Shown in pieces: positions 32,601-44,336 of a stretch of 64,000 nucleotides of DNA. The translations under genes were made by a program, and so were the position numbers. Every line of letters begins with the position of its first letter. Position 1 is the stretch's first letter. The DNA is from Bromus sterilis (lineage: Eukaryota; Streptophyta; Magnoliopsida; Poales; Poaceae), in assembly GCA_950022295.1 (NCBI GenBank), contig OX465595.1, positions 278,329,770 through 278,393,769 of the forward strand, read 5' to 3'. The notes below the pieces were generated by a model, which saw only the letters and a list, made by a program, of their open reading frames with translations, was not told where the DNA came from and made no database searches.

Positions 32601-33385
32601 TATGCTATGTTTTAGATAAGAAACCAGACCCCGTTGGAATCACCTTCGTGAAGCTTGACGTTGACCTTGGTAGCATAGTCCCAGACAGCAGTCTGGTCCC
32701 TCGTGGAAGGGCATGTTTGTTTACAAGGCTTCTCTAAGCCATTTGTTAAACTTGTCTGTACTCAGACCTAATTTGCTTCCGTTGTATGATGTAATGTTGA
32801 TCACAGACATGTGATCTTTGTATGCTCTATATATATATCTATAAAGAGTACTTTGTAGAGTTATGTGATGATACCTGCTGTTCATACTAGGCATGTGTGC
32901 TGCGTGTATGTTTATAACATGCATGTCTTAGTATGGGTTTTCGAGACCTTAGTTGTGATCTGGCTGGCGTTCTTTCATACACCAGGTGGCCCTTAGATGT
33001 GCGCAGCTTGGGGCATCGCGATGCGATTGTTCGTGACTCTGTCACGTGCACACTTTGTTGTATGATCGAGCCCGCCCTAGACCCCGACTAAGTGATCGGG
33101 CTGGAGTAAGTATATGTATGAGTTAGGATTCAATCGGTAACATGGTTGAGGCGACTTGTCTATGGGTATGGGATTCACCACCCATACGCATTTAGACTTG
33201 TGAGCGGACGATGATGACCCATCTCAGTTGATCATCCGGCCTGAATGGGATGCCCCTCACGTTCGATGCTTACCGAGAATGTTCTGTGCTTGGCCTTGTC
33301 TGCTTAAACAAGTGGGTACGGTTCTCGGCTCTCCATGTGATTGTATCGTGACTGGAATTACATACGCTAACCCCGGGTCCCGACA
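29609..33385 (+). repeat. 3' LTR of the plus-strand Tekay-type element
   Basis: 3777 bp, nearly identical to 20892-24677. Visible differences include a shorter A tract (10 against 18), a short indel at 30066 (the 5' LTR has an extra gttggccca-like segment), an extra gattgttt near 31345 and scattered substitutions. Palindrome CTATTCGAATAG is at 32254-32265 and hairpin GAGTAC...GTACTC at 32574-32591. Ends GGTCCCGACA. Confidence 0.95.
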
Positions 33386-33390
33386 TCGGG
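33386..33390. repeat. Target duplication tcggg (right copy)
   Basis: Right-hand copy of the 5 bp duplication made by the plus-strand element; the partner is at 20887-20891. Confidence 0.95.
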
Positions 33391-34198
33391 GCCTTCTCCA
33401 GGGCGATGAAGAGGAGGGCGCTGCGTCTGATGGATAGCTCGACGTCGCTTGGGAGGGCCGTTGGCCACGCGAGTCCGACAGTGGCGCTCTGGTGTGTTCA
33501 CGGGTGTGTGCGGGGAAGACGACGCAGAGGCGCGGGGTGGGACCGCGAGCAGAGGGGAAAGGAAGAGGGGGGTTCTGGGCGTTGTGTGGCGCACAGAGGA
33601 GCAAGGGGGGCCTAGAAGGTCCTCGGCGTCCACGGCGCGTGCCCCGGCTCCAGCGAGCTGCTTGGAGCCGCGGGGAGGAAGACGACACGCGGGCGAGCTG
33701 GGCTGGGCCGAGGCCAAGTAAGTGGGCCGTGCCCATGGGCGGCAGATAGCCCCTATTGTTTTCCTTTCTTTTTATATTACTGTAAATAGGTTGGCCCTGC
33801 TAAAAAAATTAGCTAGGCATTTTATAAAAATGCCCAAATAGTTTTAAAAAACCCTAGGTGACCAGTAGCTAGCCACATATAGAATTTGGACATTTTTAAA
33901 ATTCAATATATTTTGAATTTCAATTCAAATAGGGACAGATTTAATTTCCAGGGCACCTTTTGAATTTTTGAATATTCCGTGGGCATGGGAATGAACCCAA
34001 ACCACTTTTGAAATGATCATCATCATTTATAGGAATTTTCCAAATATTCAAATGATTTTTGGAAAAAGATTTTTATCTGGCCATTTGATTTAATTTCTCA
34101 GGGCTTTTCTTTTCCCCATTTTTGAATTTCTTTTGAATTTTGGCATGATCCAAAGGCACAAACAAACCCTAGCACTTACCCTAGTTGGGGTTCTGACA
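33391..34198 (-). repeat. 5' LTR of the minus-strand Tekay-type element, part 2
   Basis: Continues the LTR after the nested insertion and aligns with 12240-13024, then adds the complete terminus (ccctagttggggttctgaca) that the other LTR has lost. The GC-rich segment 33391-33750 gives long frames in several phases without any domain. Confidence 0.92.
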
Positions 34199-34203
34199 CA
34201 AAG
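34199..34203. repeat. Target duplication caaag (right copy)
   Basis: Right-hand copy of the duplication flanking the minus-strand Tekay-type element. Confidence 0.92.
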
Positions 34204-35439
34204 AAAAATGGATATTAATTCCAATAACACCACATCAAAGTTAAAGATTATAATGCGGCATTAGGATAATTATGACGTAATTGTTAATAACAATGCTAAT
34301 GTTAGACAAGCCTTAACTTGTCTTAATTAATAACTCCATTTTATTTTATTTCCAAACAATAAATTTTCCACAATATTAATGCTCACAAGTTTCCAAAGCA
34401 CGATTAACAAGTTATTTAAGGTGGTGTAGCTAAGAAAAATCATCAAAGGACAAAATATCACAAGTGCTAGGGACCAATTTTTTTAATTATTCCTGGCGCT
34501 CTTTTATTATTCTTATTAACTAGATACACAAAAATTAGCTACTGACCAGAGGTAAATTTAATAATATGCTAATAAATTAAAATCATTAGCATAAATTTTA
34601 GAGAAATTAATCTAGAACTCAATTTAATAACAGAAGGACATAATTTTATTTAATCAAAGCTAAAATCTAATCATGCATGAAAATAGAGCACAAATTTGTA
34701 AACAACACAAAGTTTGTTTCATGTTTTTTCTGACTTATAATGAATTTTCTAAAATTATTTATGTGTTCACGATTTAATAAAAAGAAAAAGAAGCTCCACA
34801 GCTGGCCTAGGGCTATATCCCGGCCATGGGCAGTTTCTTCCAGTGGGCTGAGCCCTAGCGCAGCGGCTGTGTTTTTTTTAGGAGCGAAGGTGTACAGAGC
34901 TCCCTAGGCCGTTGGATCAAGGCCCGATTGGACGACCTTAGGGCTTCTTCCCCACGTGCTCGTCTAGATCGGTTCGGCCTCCTAGCCATGGAGAACTGGG
35001 AGCAGGGGCGCTCATCGGAGTGGCTGCTGGCGGAAAATTGCTATGGCGACCGGCGGAGGAGGTGTGGGATCGGCGGCGTTGGGGAGCGCCGTGATCGTCA
35101 ACATCCGAGGCGGCTAAAATATTTTGAACGACGGCTACACAGACTCCCTCATGTGCATGCATGTAGGGGAAGGGGGGTTTAGGAGAGTGTACTGACCACA
35201 ACAAGAAAGAGAGGGGCAGAGTTCCGACGTGGGCACCTTCTCCTTTCGAAGTGGTGGCGATGGAGTGGTGAGCAGCGGCTTGGGGCGGTCGAGAATCGTC
35301 GGGGTAGTCGCAGGTCGGGGCGAGGTGTTCGAAGGCAATGACATCCTCCGCTGCTCCTGCATGCATGGAGGAGAGCGAAGGATCAGTGCACAGCACGATG
35401 TGGCGAAGGGGAGCAGAGTGACGAGGCGGAGAGGTGAGC
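34204..35439 (-). repeat. Left LTR, part 2 (non-autonomous element)
   Basis: Resumes the LTR of the non-autonomous element and aligns with 43270-44336 of the right LTR up to about 35216. An AT-rich part (34204-34790) is followed by a GC-rich part (34800-35439). Several short frames occur in the GC-rich part; none has a recognisable domain. The target duplication tgagc at its right end (35435-35439) borders the Copia solo LTR. Confidence 0.82.
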
Positions 35440-37078
35440 TGAAGGGTTCGTAGCAAGGAAAACAAAAAAATTCCTACGCATAAAGAACCAACAAGCCAAG
35501 ATTTAATCTAGGAGATGTAAGCAACGAGTAGGATGTCATAGAAGAACTCACCCTCGAAGACTTAAAACGTTACGAGATCAAATCTCGTGGATGATGTAGT
35601 GGTTCATTTGCCGATCTCAAGATCGCGATGATGTACGCTGAGCGTCTCCGTGCTCGGTCACACGTACAGCTTGATGATGACCTCCGTTCCCTCGATCCAG
35701 CGGGGAAGCGGAAGTAGAGGATCCCCGGAAATCCAGCAGCAAAACAACGTGATGCGGTGAAGAATCCCACGGTTAGGGCTTCGCCAAGCGGAAGACCATG
35801 GTATGGAGCAGCGGGTGGAGAGGAAGGGAGGTGAGGCAAGTGTATGGGAGGGGAAGCCCTCACCCTCCTTTTATAGGGGAGGAGTGGGCAGCCCAAGAGG
35901 GGGGGGGGGGCGGCCAACTCATGGTGCCTCCACCTCTTCCCCTCTTGATGTGAGTGGAAGCCACACTCACACCCACCCATGCTCCCTTAATTGTCCACTT
36001 GGAAAATCCAAAGGTTTTCTTTAATAAATAAATAAAACATTTTTATTTCTTTATTTAATATTTGTTAATCCTATTAACAAACATTTGCACATTGCACCTC
36101 GAATAATTTGTTAATTCTATAAACAACCATATGACAAAAACCCCTTGAACTATTTCAATTTTACCCGAAACAATTTCGGTGCTGTCCAAAATATTCTTCA
36201 ATATTCCTTATCCTCTCAAAATGCATTATCAAACCTTAAGTGTGTCACCCTACGGTTCGCGAATAATACAGATATGATTGAGACACCTCTCCGATCAATA
36301 ATCAACAGCGGGATCTGGAGATCCGTGATGACTCATATATATTCAACGATGAATCTTGTGATTGTGTGAACCACCAACGTCGTAACTAATTCCCTTTGTC
36401 TCGCGATATTTTACTTGTCCGAGATCCGATCATCGGTATCAACCATACCTTGTTCGATCTCGTTTCCGACAAGTACTCTTTTACTCGTTTTGTGATATGA
36501 CATTCTTGTGACCTAGTCACGTGCTTGCAAGCGGTGTCAATGTGATATCACCGAGAGGGCCCAGAGTATATCTCTCCGTCATTTTGGATGGACAAATCCC
36601 ATACTTGATCCATGAGCCTCAACTAATACTTTCCGAATTCCTAACACCACCTTTATAGTCACCCTGTTACGGTGTGACGTTTGATGTCATTAAAGTATTC
36701 TTTCGGTATTAGTGATTGACATGATCTCATGGTCTAAGGAATAAGATTACTTTGAATGCAAGATATAACAATATAAACTAAATGACTTGATCGTATTGTT
36801 ATACTTAGTTTGGGTATATATTCATCACATCATTCTCCTAATGATATGATCCCGTTATTAACAACATCCAATGTTCATGATCAGGAAACCTTGATCATCT
36901 GTTAATCGACGAGCTAGTTAAAAGAGAGGCTTTACTAGGAACCATTGTTTGTTTATTAAACACACATGTATCAACGTTTCCGGTTAAGACAATTCTAGCA
37001 TGAGAAATAAACGTTTATCATAAACAAGGAATAATATAATAAACACTTTATTATTGCCTCTCGGGCATATTCTTTTCA
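35440..37078 (-). mobile_element. Solo LTR of an Angela/BARE-type Copia element
   Basis: On the minus strand the 1639 bp LTR starts TGAAAAGAATATGCCC followed by GAGAGGCAATAATAAA, and ends near TTCCTTGCTACGAACCCTTCA-like sequence. The first motif matches the hallmark start of Angela/WIS/BARE LTRs as I remember it. The target duplication tgagc flanks it at 35435-35439 and 37079-37083. No internal Copia sequence is present, so it arose by recombination between two LTRs. The minus strand carries a TATA box at 35867-35876. Start-terminal bases differ from the usual TGTTGGAA. Confidence 0.88.
35867..35876 (-). promoter_or_regulatory. TATA box of the Copia LTR
   Basis: The minus strand reads CTATAAAAGG, followed about 30 bases later by a pyrimidine-rich CCCATACACTTGCC region that would hold the transcription start. 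This fits the core promoter of Copia LTRs. Confidence 0.6.
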
Positions 37079-37083
37079 TGAGC

Positions 37084-38430
37084 AACCTCCTTCTCGGTCG
37101 AGCAGTGATCGTGCTTGAGCTTTTCGCTCGGTCGCCTCTTGGCCAGGGAGAGAGCGGGGCACTCAGGGCTTCGCCCTTGCTATCAATGAGGAGGGAGGGG
37201 AGGGGAGGTGTGGTCCAAGGTGAGACGGGGTCTCGGGGTCAGGTTTTATAGCCCGCTGGTGGGTGCACCGGGAGTGGTGTGCGGCGCGTCCATGGCGTTC
37301 GTGGTGCGACAAGGGGGCTGGCATGCAGCGGGATGCCCACCTCGGGAGCGTGCGAGACGTGCTGCAACGGTTCTCCCCGTGAGATCTCCAGGGGCCTGGG
37401 GCAGCATGCGTTGCTTGTCTTGTCCAACCGGGAGGGCAATGGGGAAGTTGTTTATGTCCTAGGGCTGGCAGAGTGAGAGGGGAGGTTGGTTGGTGTGGGG
37501 GAGGTGCTTCTGGGGAAGGGGCTGGCTAGGGTAGAGAGACTCGGTGAGAGGGAGAGAATCGGGAGAGAGAGATAGAGAACAGAGAGAGGAAGATATATAG
37601 GAGGGAGAGAGAAAGAGAGAGGAGAGGCTTCGGCCTCTCTCTTCAATCCTCTCCAGATCCTTGGTTTCCGAGGAGATGTCAAGAAAGAGAGGGATAGGGG
37701 CTTGGTGGGTTGTTAGGGTAGTTTAGGTGTTGTTTATTTCCTGTTTAATTTTTATTTAAATGAGGTTTTTAATATTTTTAAACAAAGAGAGAAAATTTTC
37801 ATCTAGGTATTTGTGAAAATGCCCAAAAGGCATTTGAATATGAATTTATGGGAATTTACATAATTATTTTGTTTTGAACTTGTTTACATTATTAAAATAT
37901 TATTAGTGATATTCCCTCATCTAAAAGGGTTCAAAACAAACATTTCGTTGGTTATCTTTCATATGCTTTCATGATTTTGTGTGAGTTATAGTATTTTAAA
38001 ATAATTATATTTTCTGAAATCCTTTAGTTCCACATGCACACTTCATAATGTTAGACATAGCAACAATAAAAGAAAGGAAAAAAGAATCAAGAGATGAACA
38101 ATGTGAGTGGGTGCAAAAGTGATAAGTGATGTGAGGGTTTTAGCTATATAGATTCTAGGGTTTTGTGTTGATCTTGCTCATGATCATGCTAAGATGATTA
38201 ACAAGATAGTATGCTGCTAATTTATAATACTCACACAAGTGAACCTACAACACATGGTAATCACACAAGTTCCTCTTTGACTACAAGAAACATCATGATC
38301 ATCAATAAGCACACAAAATCAAGCATGGATTCGTCATCACACCACTGCAAGGAAAAAGTTTTTGTTGGGCCTCAAATGTGAGCATCCACTAATGGCATAA
38401 TTCACATGCTACAAGTTTTGGGGTGTGACA
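37084..38430 (-). repeat. Left LTR, part 3 (non-autonomous element)
   Basis: The remainder of the LTR after the Copia insertion, ending GGGTGTGACA. It has no counterpart in the truncated right LTR. It includes a purine-rich run at 37540-37640 (GAGAGA-type simple sequence) and an AT-rich part from 37730. The frames at 37054-37480 have no recognisable domain. No gene is called. Confidence 0.75.
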
Positions 38431-38432
38431 GA

Positions 38433-38444
38433 CCTTCCCCCCTT
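38433..38444 (-). other. Polypurine tract of the non-autonomous element
   Basis: AAGGGGGGAAGG on the minus strand, two bases from the LTR that starts TGTCACACCCC. It sets the LTR boundary at 38430. Confidence 0.75.
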
Positions 38445-41400
38445 AAAAAGAATCTCATCCCCGAGATTCCTAAGAAAAGAGATAAGGAAGAAAGGAAAGT
38501 CTTTCCGAAGCAAATCTGCATGCTCCTACGTACCTCCTTCCTTGAAATGGTTGCACCACTTGTCCTTGAGGTAATTGGGGTTACGTCATCATGTGGTAAG
38601 GTATGTTTTATCACGGAGGAAAAAGGGGTTTTATTATGGTAGTTTAGGTCCTTATTGCCATTCACGGAACTATGGTATATGTTTTTGAGAATATGAGATT
38701 TGTATGGCACCTCCGAACACTTCCGATGTTGCGGCAGGTTGGGTACATCAAACAACTCCAAGGTAGCTCTCGTTGGTAGGAAAATTCTCCTTCACAATCC
38801 TGAACCTTGTAAAGGATCGATGTATTGGATTCATAGGTTATTCCTACTTGAGAGTCCTCTTCTCAGAGTTGGTTGTTCAAAGGACTAACTAATGGCATGC
38901 TCGAGGATCACTTGGTAATTCAGGGTGGGTTTTTGGGTGTGGTGGGGAAGAGTTGGGGAAACTACTTTTGTTCATAAGTCTTTACTCCGATCCATCCAAG
39001 TTGAGGGGTTACTTAGTATCTTGTTGGCTCTCGTCTTCGGGCTTTTTTTTCTCTTTGAGGGTATTCCTTCTAATATGGGTTAGTTAAGCTAAGGGAAGGG
39101 ATGGGTTCACACTCGTCTAAAAGTTTATGAGTAAGTGGGTAAGTCGGTTGGGTTTTCACTTTCTAGTGTGGCTTCTGGTAGTTGGTACCGATCCTTCGGT
39201 AGAGGCTTCCGCTACATCTTGATCTCCCGCGACTATTAGTGGATGTAGTGTGGTTTGGTTGTTGAGTGTTTCAAGATAGTGAAAACTTCATAACATCCTT
39301 TGTTGCTGACACCTTAAGGTTTATGAGTCCATCTTACTTCGCCCATAGGGGTAGGGAAGTTACAACTTCACATGCTTCGATGGAATCATTGCAGTTGAGA
39401 GTGTATGACAAAATGTTACTACAGTGTTTCCTCGATTTGATCGACTCTCTTACCATAGATTTAGTATTGCATATATCAAGGAGAATAATAGGAGTAGTCG
39501 TCATGGGGGCCAATCCATGTCGCACTCAAATAATTACCTTCTACATGTTATAGTGAATCTGGTGCTCTAATACTTGGTCTTTCGTTCGGGCATTGCAGAC
39601 TCGTGTGCATCACGAACTTTGTTCAGATAATCCTCTTATTCTACAATCGATGGATAACATGAATTGCTAATTTAGATTAAAGCAAGTGTCTAACTTATTT
39701 TCATCTTGCATTCCATGGGCTAATTTACATATCGTCTTATCCAAAATGGTTTTACTCTGCTTCCAACACATGCCACTTCCATAAGTTTACCTAGAGGGTT
39801 TGAAAAAGGTCTCCTAGGTGGGGCATTGGTCTCAACAACATTTCACTAAGCACCAGGAGGGTTGAAACACACAAACACGAGGATGTGGTTGCAACATGGT
39901 GCCGAAGACGCAAAGGAGCGACACATAGATCCAACTAGTTCATCGTGAATCAAGGGTTCCTTACCAAGGTAGCCTAATATTCACGGAAGATGGGGTAACT
40001 CAAGCTATAAGAAATCATCTTATCTACATGTATGAAGGTTGTTGTAGTTGGGGTCTTGATCTTTCCTTGTCGTAGTCAAGATTGTGGTGGTGAAAACGTC
40101 GTTGCTATGAAAATCTTGTGTCCTCAGGTTCTCTCGGGAGGATGGTGATATTAGCTTGGTGGGCTATGCTTCTATTTCCTCCAAGAAACCACTTTATCTT
40201 ATTTTTCTCTTAATACTCTTCTTGATTCTAGCCTAGCTACCAAGATAGTCTTCCTCCAAGTATTTTGTACTCGCCACGTTCCACCGAGAAAATTATCTAC
40301 TCCTTAATTTTTCATCACATCTAAACCCATGCTAAGAGTCATTAACCACCAAACATTTCTTTGCAATAAACTCATCTATTATACTCAAATTCAATCGAAG
40401 TCCCAATGCTATCAATCCAATCCATTCACGTTGATGCTACTAGGGTATATGTATCTTTCTCCTAAGATCTTTACTCTTCCGAAAGAAACTCTAGTCATGA
40501 CTAATTAACTTATCATATGCTTAGGTTTTCTCGAAAGTATTATCATCTCCAATTTTTGATATCTCCTAACTAAATCCAAGTAGTTCTAAGGTTTACATGG
40601 GCATAAATATTCTGACATCAATCCAATCAATATTCCAATTCATCATCACAATTTATTATGAACCAATCTTCCCTTAACTAAGTCCAAGATGTTCCAAAAA
40701 TTATTGGAATTTTTTTCTTCCTAACATAATCTCAATAATTTATTAATGGGTAAATCCGATAAATTTTCGTCAGGTTTATAAGTCATCTAGGATGTGGCCT
40801 ATGTCCGATCTAACTCCATATTAGAATTCTATTTGTGCCAAGATTCAAGCAAATCCACCAATATATTTATTACGGAACTTCTCATATCAATGTATTCCAA
40901 TATTCCACCAAGGTTATAGTTATACTATCTAATATGCTTCCTATATTCCAATAAGAATCCATTGACAAAGTTATTTATCCATCTAATCTCAACAACTTCA
41001 TTGATGACACTATCTAGTACTAAATACTCCAAGTATGAGATTTAGTCTTGAATCAATTATTTTTTCCTACAAGGATCTTCCTGTACCACTAAGCATCCAC
41101 CAAAAATTGGGGGCCTCGACGGGTCCCCGGTATTATTCAAAATAACACCTAGGTAAATCCATATAGTTCACCAGTTTATTCCTACTATCAACTTCCATAA
41201 GACTTTATAGATCCACCAACTTTTTCTTAGTCAACTACTAACCATAAGACAATCTTCCTTTCCAAGGAGCATAACTCTATCAGCTTCTCTTCCATAAACC
41301 TTTATCACCAAAGTCCTTATTATCCATTCGGGTCACAACTTCATTTGGCATCATCTGTCCTCAGGGTCTTGGGTCTCATATACTTGAAGAGGGTAAGATA

Positions 41401-41474
41401 TATAAGATTTTTATAAAAATATTCCGTTCCTAAGTAACGCCCGTGCTAACTAGGCTGCTACAGTCTGAAAAACT

Positions 41475-41487
41475 GGCTCTGATACCA
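41475..41487 (-). other. Primer-binding site, initiator tRNA-Met
   Basis: The minus strand reads TGGTATCAGAGCC, 13 bases matching the initiator tRNA-Met complement, four bases from the LTR at 41492. The same primer is used by the Tekay-type elements nested in this element's LTR. Confidence 0.9.
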
Positions 41488-41491
41488 AGTC

Positions 41492-44336
41492 TGTGGGCAC
41501 CCCGGACTATATGTCCGAAGTGGCCAGCTAGGTCTACTGTCATGCTCCTATGATCAGTGCCGCATGACACACAACTCGACAATGAATATCATAGTCACAA
41601 TGTTCATACAATACCGAATACAAAGTCATACAACAATAGAGTCTTACATGGCCTCATCGGACTCAAATAGCAGCAGAATAAGCAAAAACAGGATAAGTAG
41701 TAGCGGCACAATCCACAGGGCAGTTCAGAGCATAGCACGTTTTAGTAACCGTCAGTAGTATCATCGTCAAATACCTGCTCCTCAAATCCTGGACGATTGA
41801 ATAACCAGGGACAAAGCCGTGAGTACATTCAAAGTACTCGCAAACCACCTAAAGAAAGAAACAAAGTTTGCATACGAAAATAATGGGATGGCTATATGGT
41901 GGAGTTTCTCATAGGGATTTCCTAACTACTCAAATTATTATTAAGTTGGAAAATTTTTAACTTGGCAAGTTTTATTTCCCACAAATGAATTTGGATAAGT
42001 CAAGTCCAACCCTTTCCAACAACATCAACATCATCATCGCGAACCATAAACTCCGTACTGGGCTTTCTCATCTATTCCCCACAAAGTCTGGCCTCACTAG
42101 CTGTCCATGACCATGGACTCCGGCTACTCGAATAGTTTTCACTCTGCAGAGGTTGTACACTTTACCCAACACATTCGATACATCCACCGTGTGTACCCAC
42201 GGATCGTCATACCTCAATATGCGGGTCTCGGATAATCGACTATAGTCTTCCCCTTGCCTACCCTAGTACAGGTGATCTACTCGATGCCCACATCCTGAAC
42301 TGTCCGCGTGCAAGGTCATACTCCTCTTGGGCACATGCCTTCACCGTATTAGAGGTGGGGCAAAGTTCCGTGCCACCGCTGCCTTGGCAGCGACCTCACC
42401 TCCGACGCATCGGTAGGCTTACAGGCTTCTATGAATTATGTAGTTAGAAGATCCCCGTACAAAGATATGCAAGCTTCCAACTAGCCTTGTCCCATACCAG
42501 AGTATAGTGGTTGTACTCTAAGGCTAGGTTTTTGCGGCACTTATAGAGAGTCCTTCCAGACTTTGTCCATGTCCGACGATGTTTCAAAATCCCGGCCATA
42601 CCACCTTCTTAGGTGTTTGTCGTACCACGTGGAGTGAAGTATGACTTTCCATAATTATTATGTAATACTAATTACTAGAGCTAAATGAACGTCGGGATCA
42701 CCGGGGTTCTATTTTGTTCTCCCAAATAGCTAGGCTTATGGGGTGTGTGGAGTTTTCCTACTATAACTAATATAGTCCCAACCATATGAACATACTAGCA
42801 TGATACAATATACATGATACAAGAGGAAATAAAAAATTGGGTAAAGCGGAGTTTGAGTTTTGATGGTGGCTTTCCTTCATCGGTGATTTGGCCTGGATCG
42901 TCTTCTTTAACGGCTTGGGAGGAGTCTTCACCTGCAACGTCAAGCGTCTCGTCTACACGTTGCAAAAAATAGCACACAATTACATTCGGGCAATCATACA
43001 ATTTTGACACAACAAACAACCACTCAAACACATCACTTAACAATTATATCACAAGTTGCTAATAAGGATTAATTCTTTTATTAAGATTTATTTTAACATG
43101 GGGTTAAGTCAGTATTTAACAAGTATAGTAGCAAATTCTATTAGGATTTTTTTTACACAGAATTTGATACATGCTTTAGTATTTTAAATGTTTATGACCT
43201 CCTAGTAGGATAAATTGGGTATTAGTAGCCGAAATAATTAACAGTTCTAAACAATATTTGAACACTCAAAGGAAAATGGATATTAATTCCAATAACACCA
43301 CATCAAAGTTAAAGATTATAATGGGGCAATAGGATAATTATGACGTAATTGTTAATACCAATGCTAAAGTTAGACAAGCCTTAACTTGTCTTAATTAATA
43401 ACTCCTTTTTATTTTATTTTATTTTATTTTATTTCCAAACAATAAATTCTCCACAATATTAATGCTCACAAGTTTCCTAAGCACGATTAACAAGTTATTT
43501 AAGGTGGTGTAGCTAAGAAAATTCATCAAAGGACAAAATATCACAAGTGCTAGGGACCAAAAAATTTTATCATTATTCCTAGCGCTATTTTTTTATTAAT
43601 ATTAACTAGACACACCAAAATTACCTGCTGACCAGAGGTAAATTTAATAATATGGTAATAAATTAAAATCATTAGCATAAATTTTAGAGAAATTAATCTA
43701 GAAGTCAATTTAATAAAAAAAGGACATAATTTTATTTAATCAAATCTAAATTCTAATCATGCATGAAAATAGAGCACAAATTTATAAACAACACAAAGTT
43801 TGTTTCATGTTTTTTTGACTTATAATGAATTTTCTAAAATTATTTATGTGTTCACGGTTTAATAAAAAGAAAAAGAAGCTCCACAGCCGGCCTGGGGCTA
43901 TATCCCGGCTATGGGAAGTTTCTTCAAGTGGGCCGAGCCCTAGCGCAGCGACTGTGTTTTTTCTTCTTCTTTTTTAGGAGCGAAGGGGTACGGGCTCCCT
44001 AGGCCGTTGGATCAAGGCCTGATCGGACGGCCGTGGGGCTTCTTCGCCACCTGCTCGTCCAGATCAGTTCGGCCTCCTGGACATGGTGAACTGGGAGCAG
44101 GGGCGCTCACCGGTGTGGCTGCCGACGGCAAATGGCGACGGAAACCGACGGAGGAGGTGCGGGATGATGGGGGCGGCCCGTTTTTGGCCTCAGCGGTGTT
44201 GGGGAGCGTCGGGATCGTCAATGTCCGAGGCGTCTAAAATCTTTCGAACGACGGCTACATAGACTCCCTCATGTGCATGCATGTAGGGGAAGGGGGGGGT
44301 TAGGAGAGTGTAGTGACCACAGAAGAAAGAGAGGGG
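41492..44336 (-). repeat. Right LTR of the non-autonomous element, truncated
   Basis: Aligns with 7504-9303 plus 34204-35216 and so preserves the sites before insertion of the Tekay-type element. It ends abruptly at 44336 after gaaagagagggg, where Tat-type pol sequence begins. A (TTTTA)n run lies at about 43406-43434 and is expanded compared with 34340. It contains GAGTAC...GTACTC at 41821-41839 and CTACTCGAATAG at 42124-42135. No gene is present. Confidence 0.88.

Larger units (their letters stand above)
20892..33385 (+). mobile_element. Tekay-type chromovirus, plus strand, structurally complete
   Basis: A complete 12,494 bp LTR retrotransposon: 5' LTR 20892-24677, initiator-Met primer-binding site, one Gag-Pol frame 25150-29631, polypurine tract, 3' LTR 29609-33385 and a 5 bp duplication tcggg. 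LTR ends are TGTCAGAACC and GGGTCCCGACA. It lies inside, and opposite to, an LTR of a related element. Similar LTRs, an intact frame and an intact duplication suggest a recent insertion. Clade assignment rests on the single Gag-Pol frame, initiator-Met priming, the GPF-like integrase tail and the chromodomain-like C-terminus. Confidence 0.96.
9304..34198 (-). mobile_element. Tekay-type chromovirus, minus strand, decayed
   Basis: The element runs from TGTCGGGACCC (9304) to GGTTCTGACA (34198) on the plus strand, flanked by caaag on both sides. Without the nested plus-strand copy it is about 12.4 kb: left LTR 9304-13024, internal 13025-17956, right LTR 17957-20891 plus 33391-34198. The Gag-Pol frame is broken by three nonsense changes and one frameshift relative to the plus-strand copy. 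In the first 245 bp of the two LTRs I count about six differences, against about four in 250 bp for the nested copy, consistent with it being older. Confidence 0.92.
38431..41491 (-). mobile_element. Internal region of the non-autonomous element
   Basis: 3.06 kb between the LTRs. Next to the left LTR the minus strand has a polypurine tract (AAGGGGGGAAGG at 38433-38444), preceded by sequence reading LRNLGDEILFKGGR in one frame. That is the usual end of chromovirus Pol and is all that is left of it here. The rest is AT-rich and has no gag, protease, RT or integrase motif that I can see. The frames at 39266-39553 and elsewhere lack recognisable features. Confidence 0.7.
7504..44336 (-). mobile_element. 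Non-autonomous chromovirus-derived Gypsy element (host of later insertions)
   Basis: LTRs begin TGTGGGCACCCC on the plus strand at 7504 and 41492. The left LTR ends GGGTGTGACA at 38430. The left LTR is split by a Tekay-type element (9304-34198) and a Copia solo LTR (35440-37078); without these it is about 4.4 kb. The internal region (38431-41491) is only 3.1 kb and holds no gag-pol, although a vestige of a chromovirus pol C-terminus lies beside the polypurine tract. The primer-binding site matches initiator tRNA-Met. The right LTR is cut at 44336 and joined to Tat-type RNase H sequence, so a deletion removed about 1.6 kb of this LTR and the adjacent part of the host. Confidence 0.8.
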
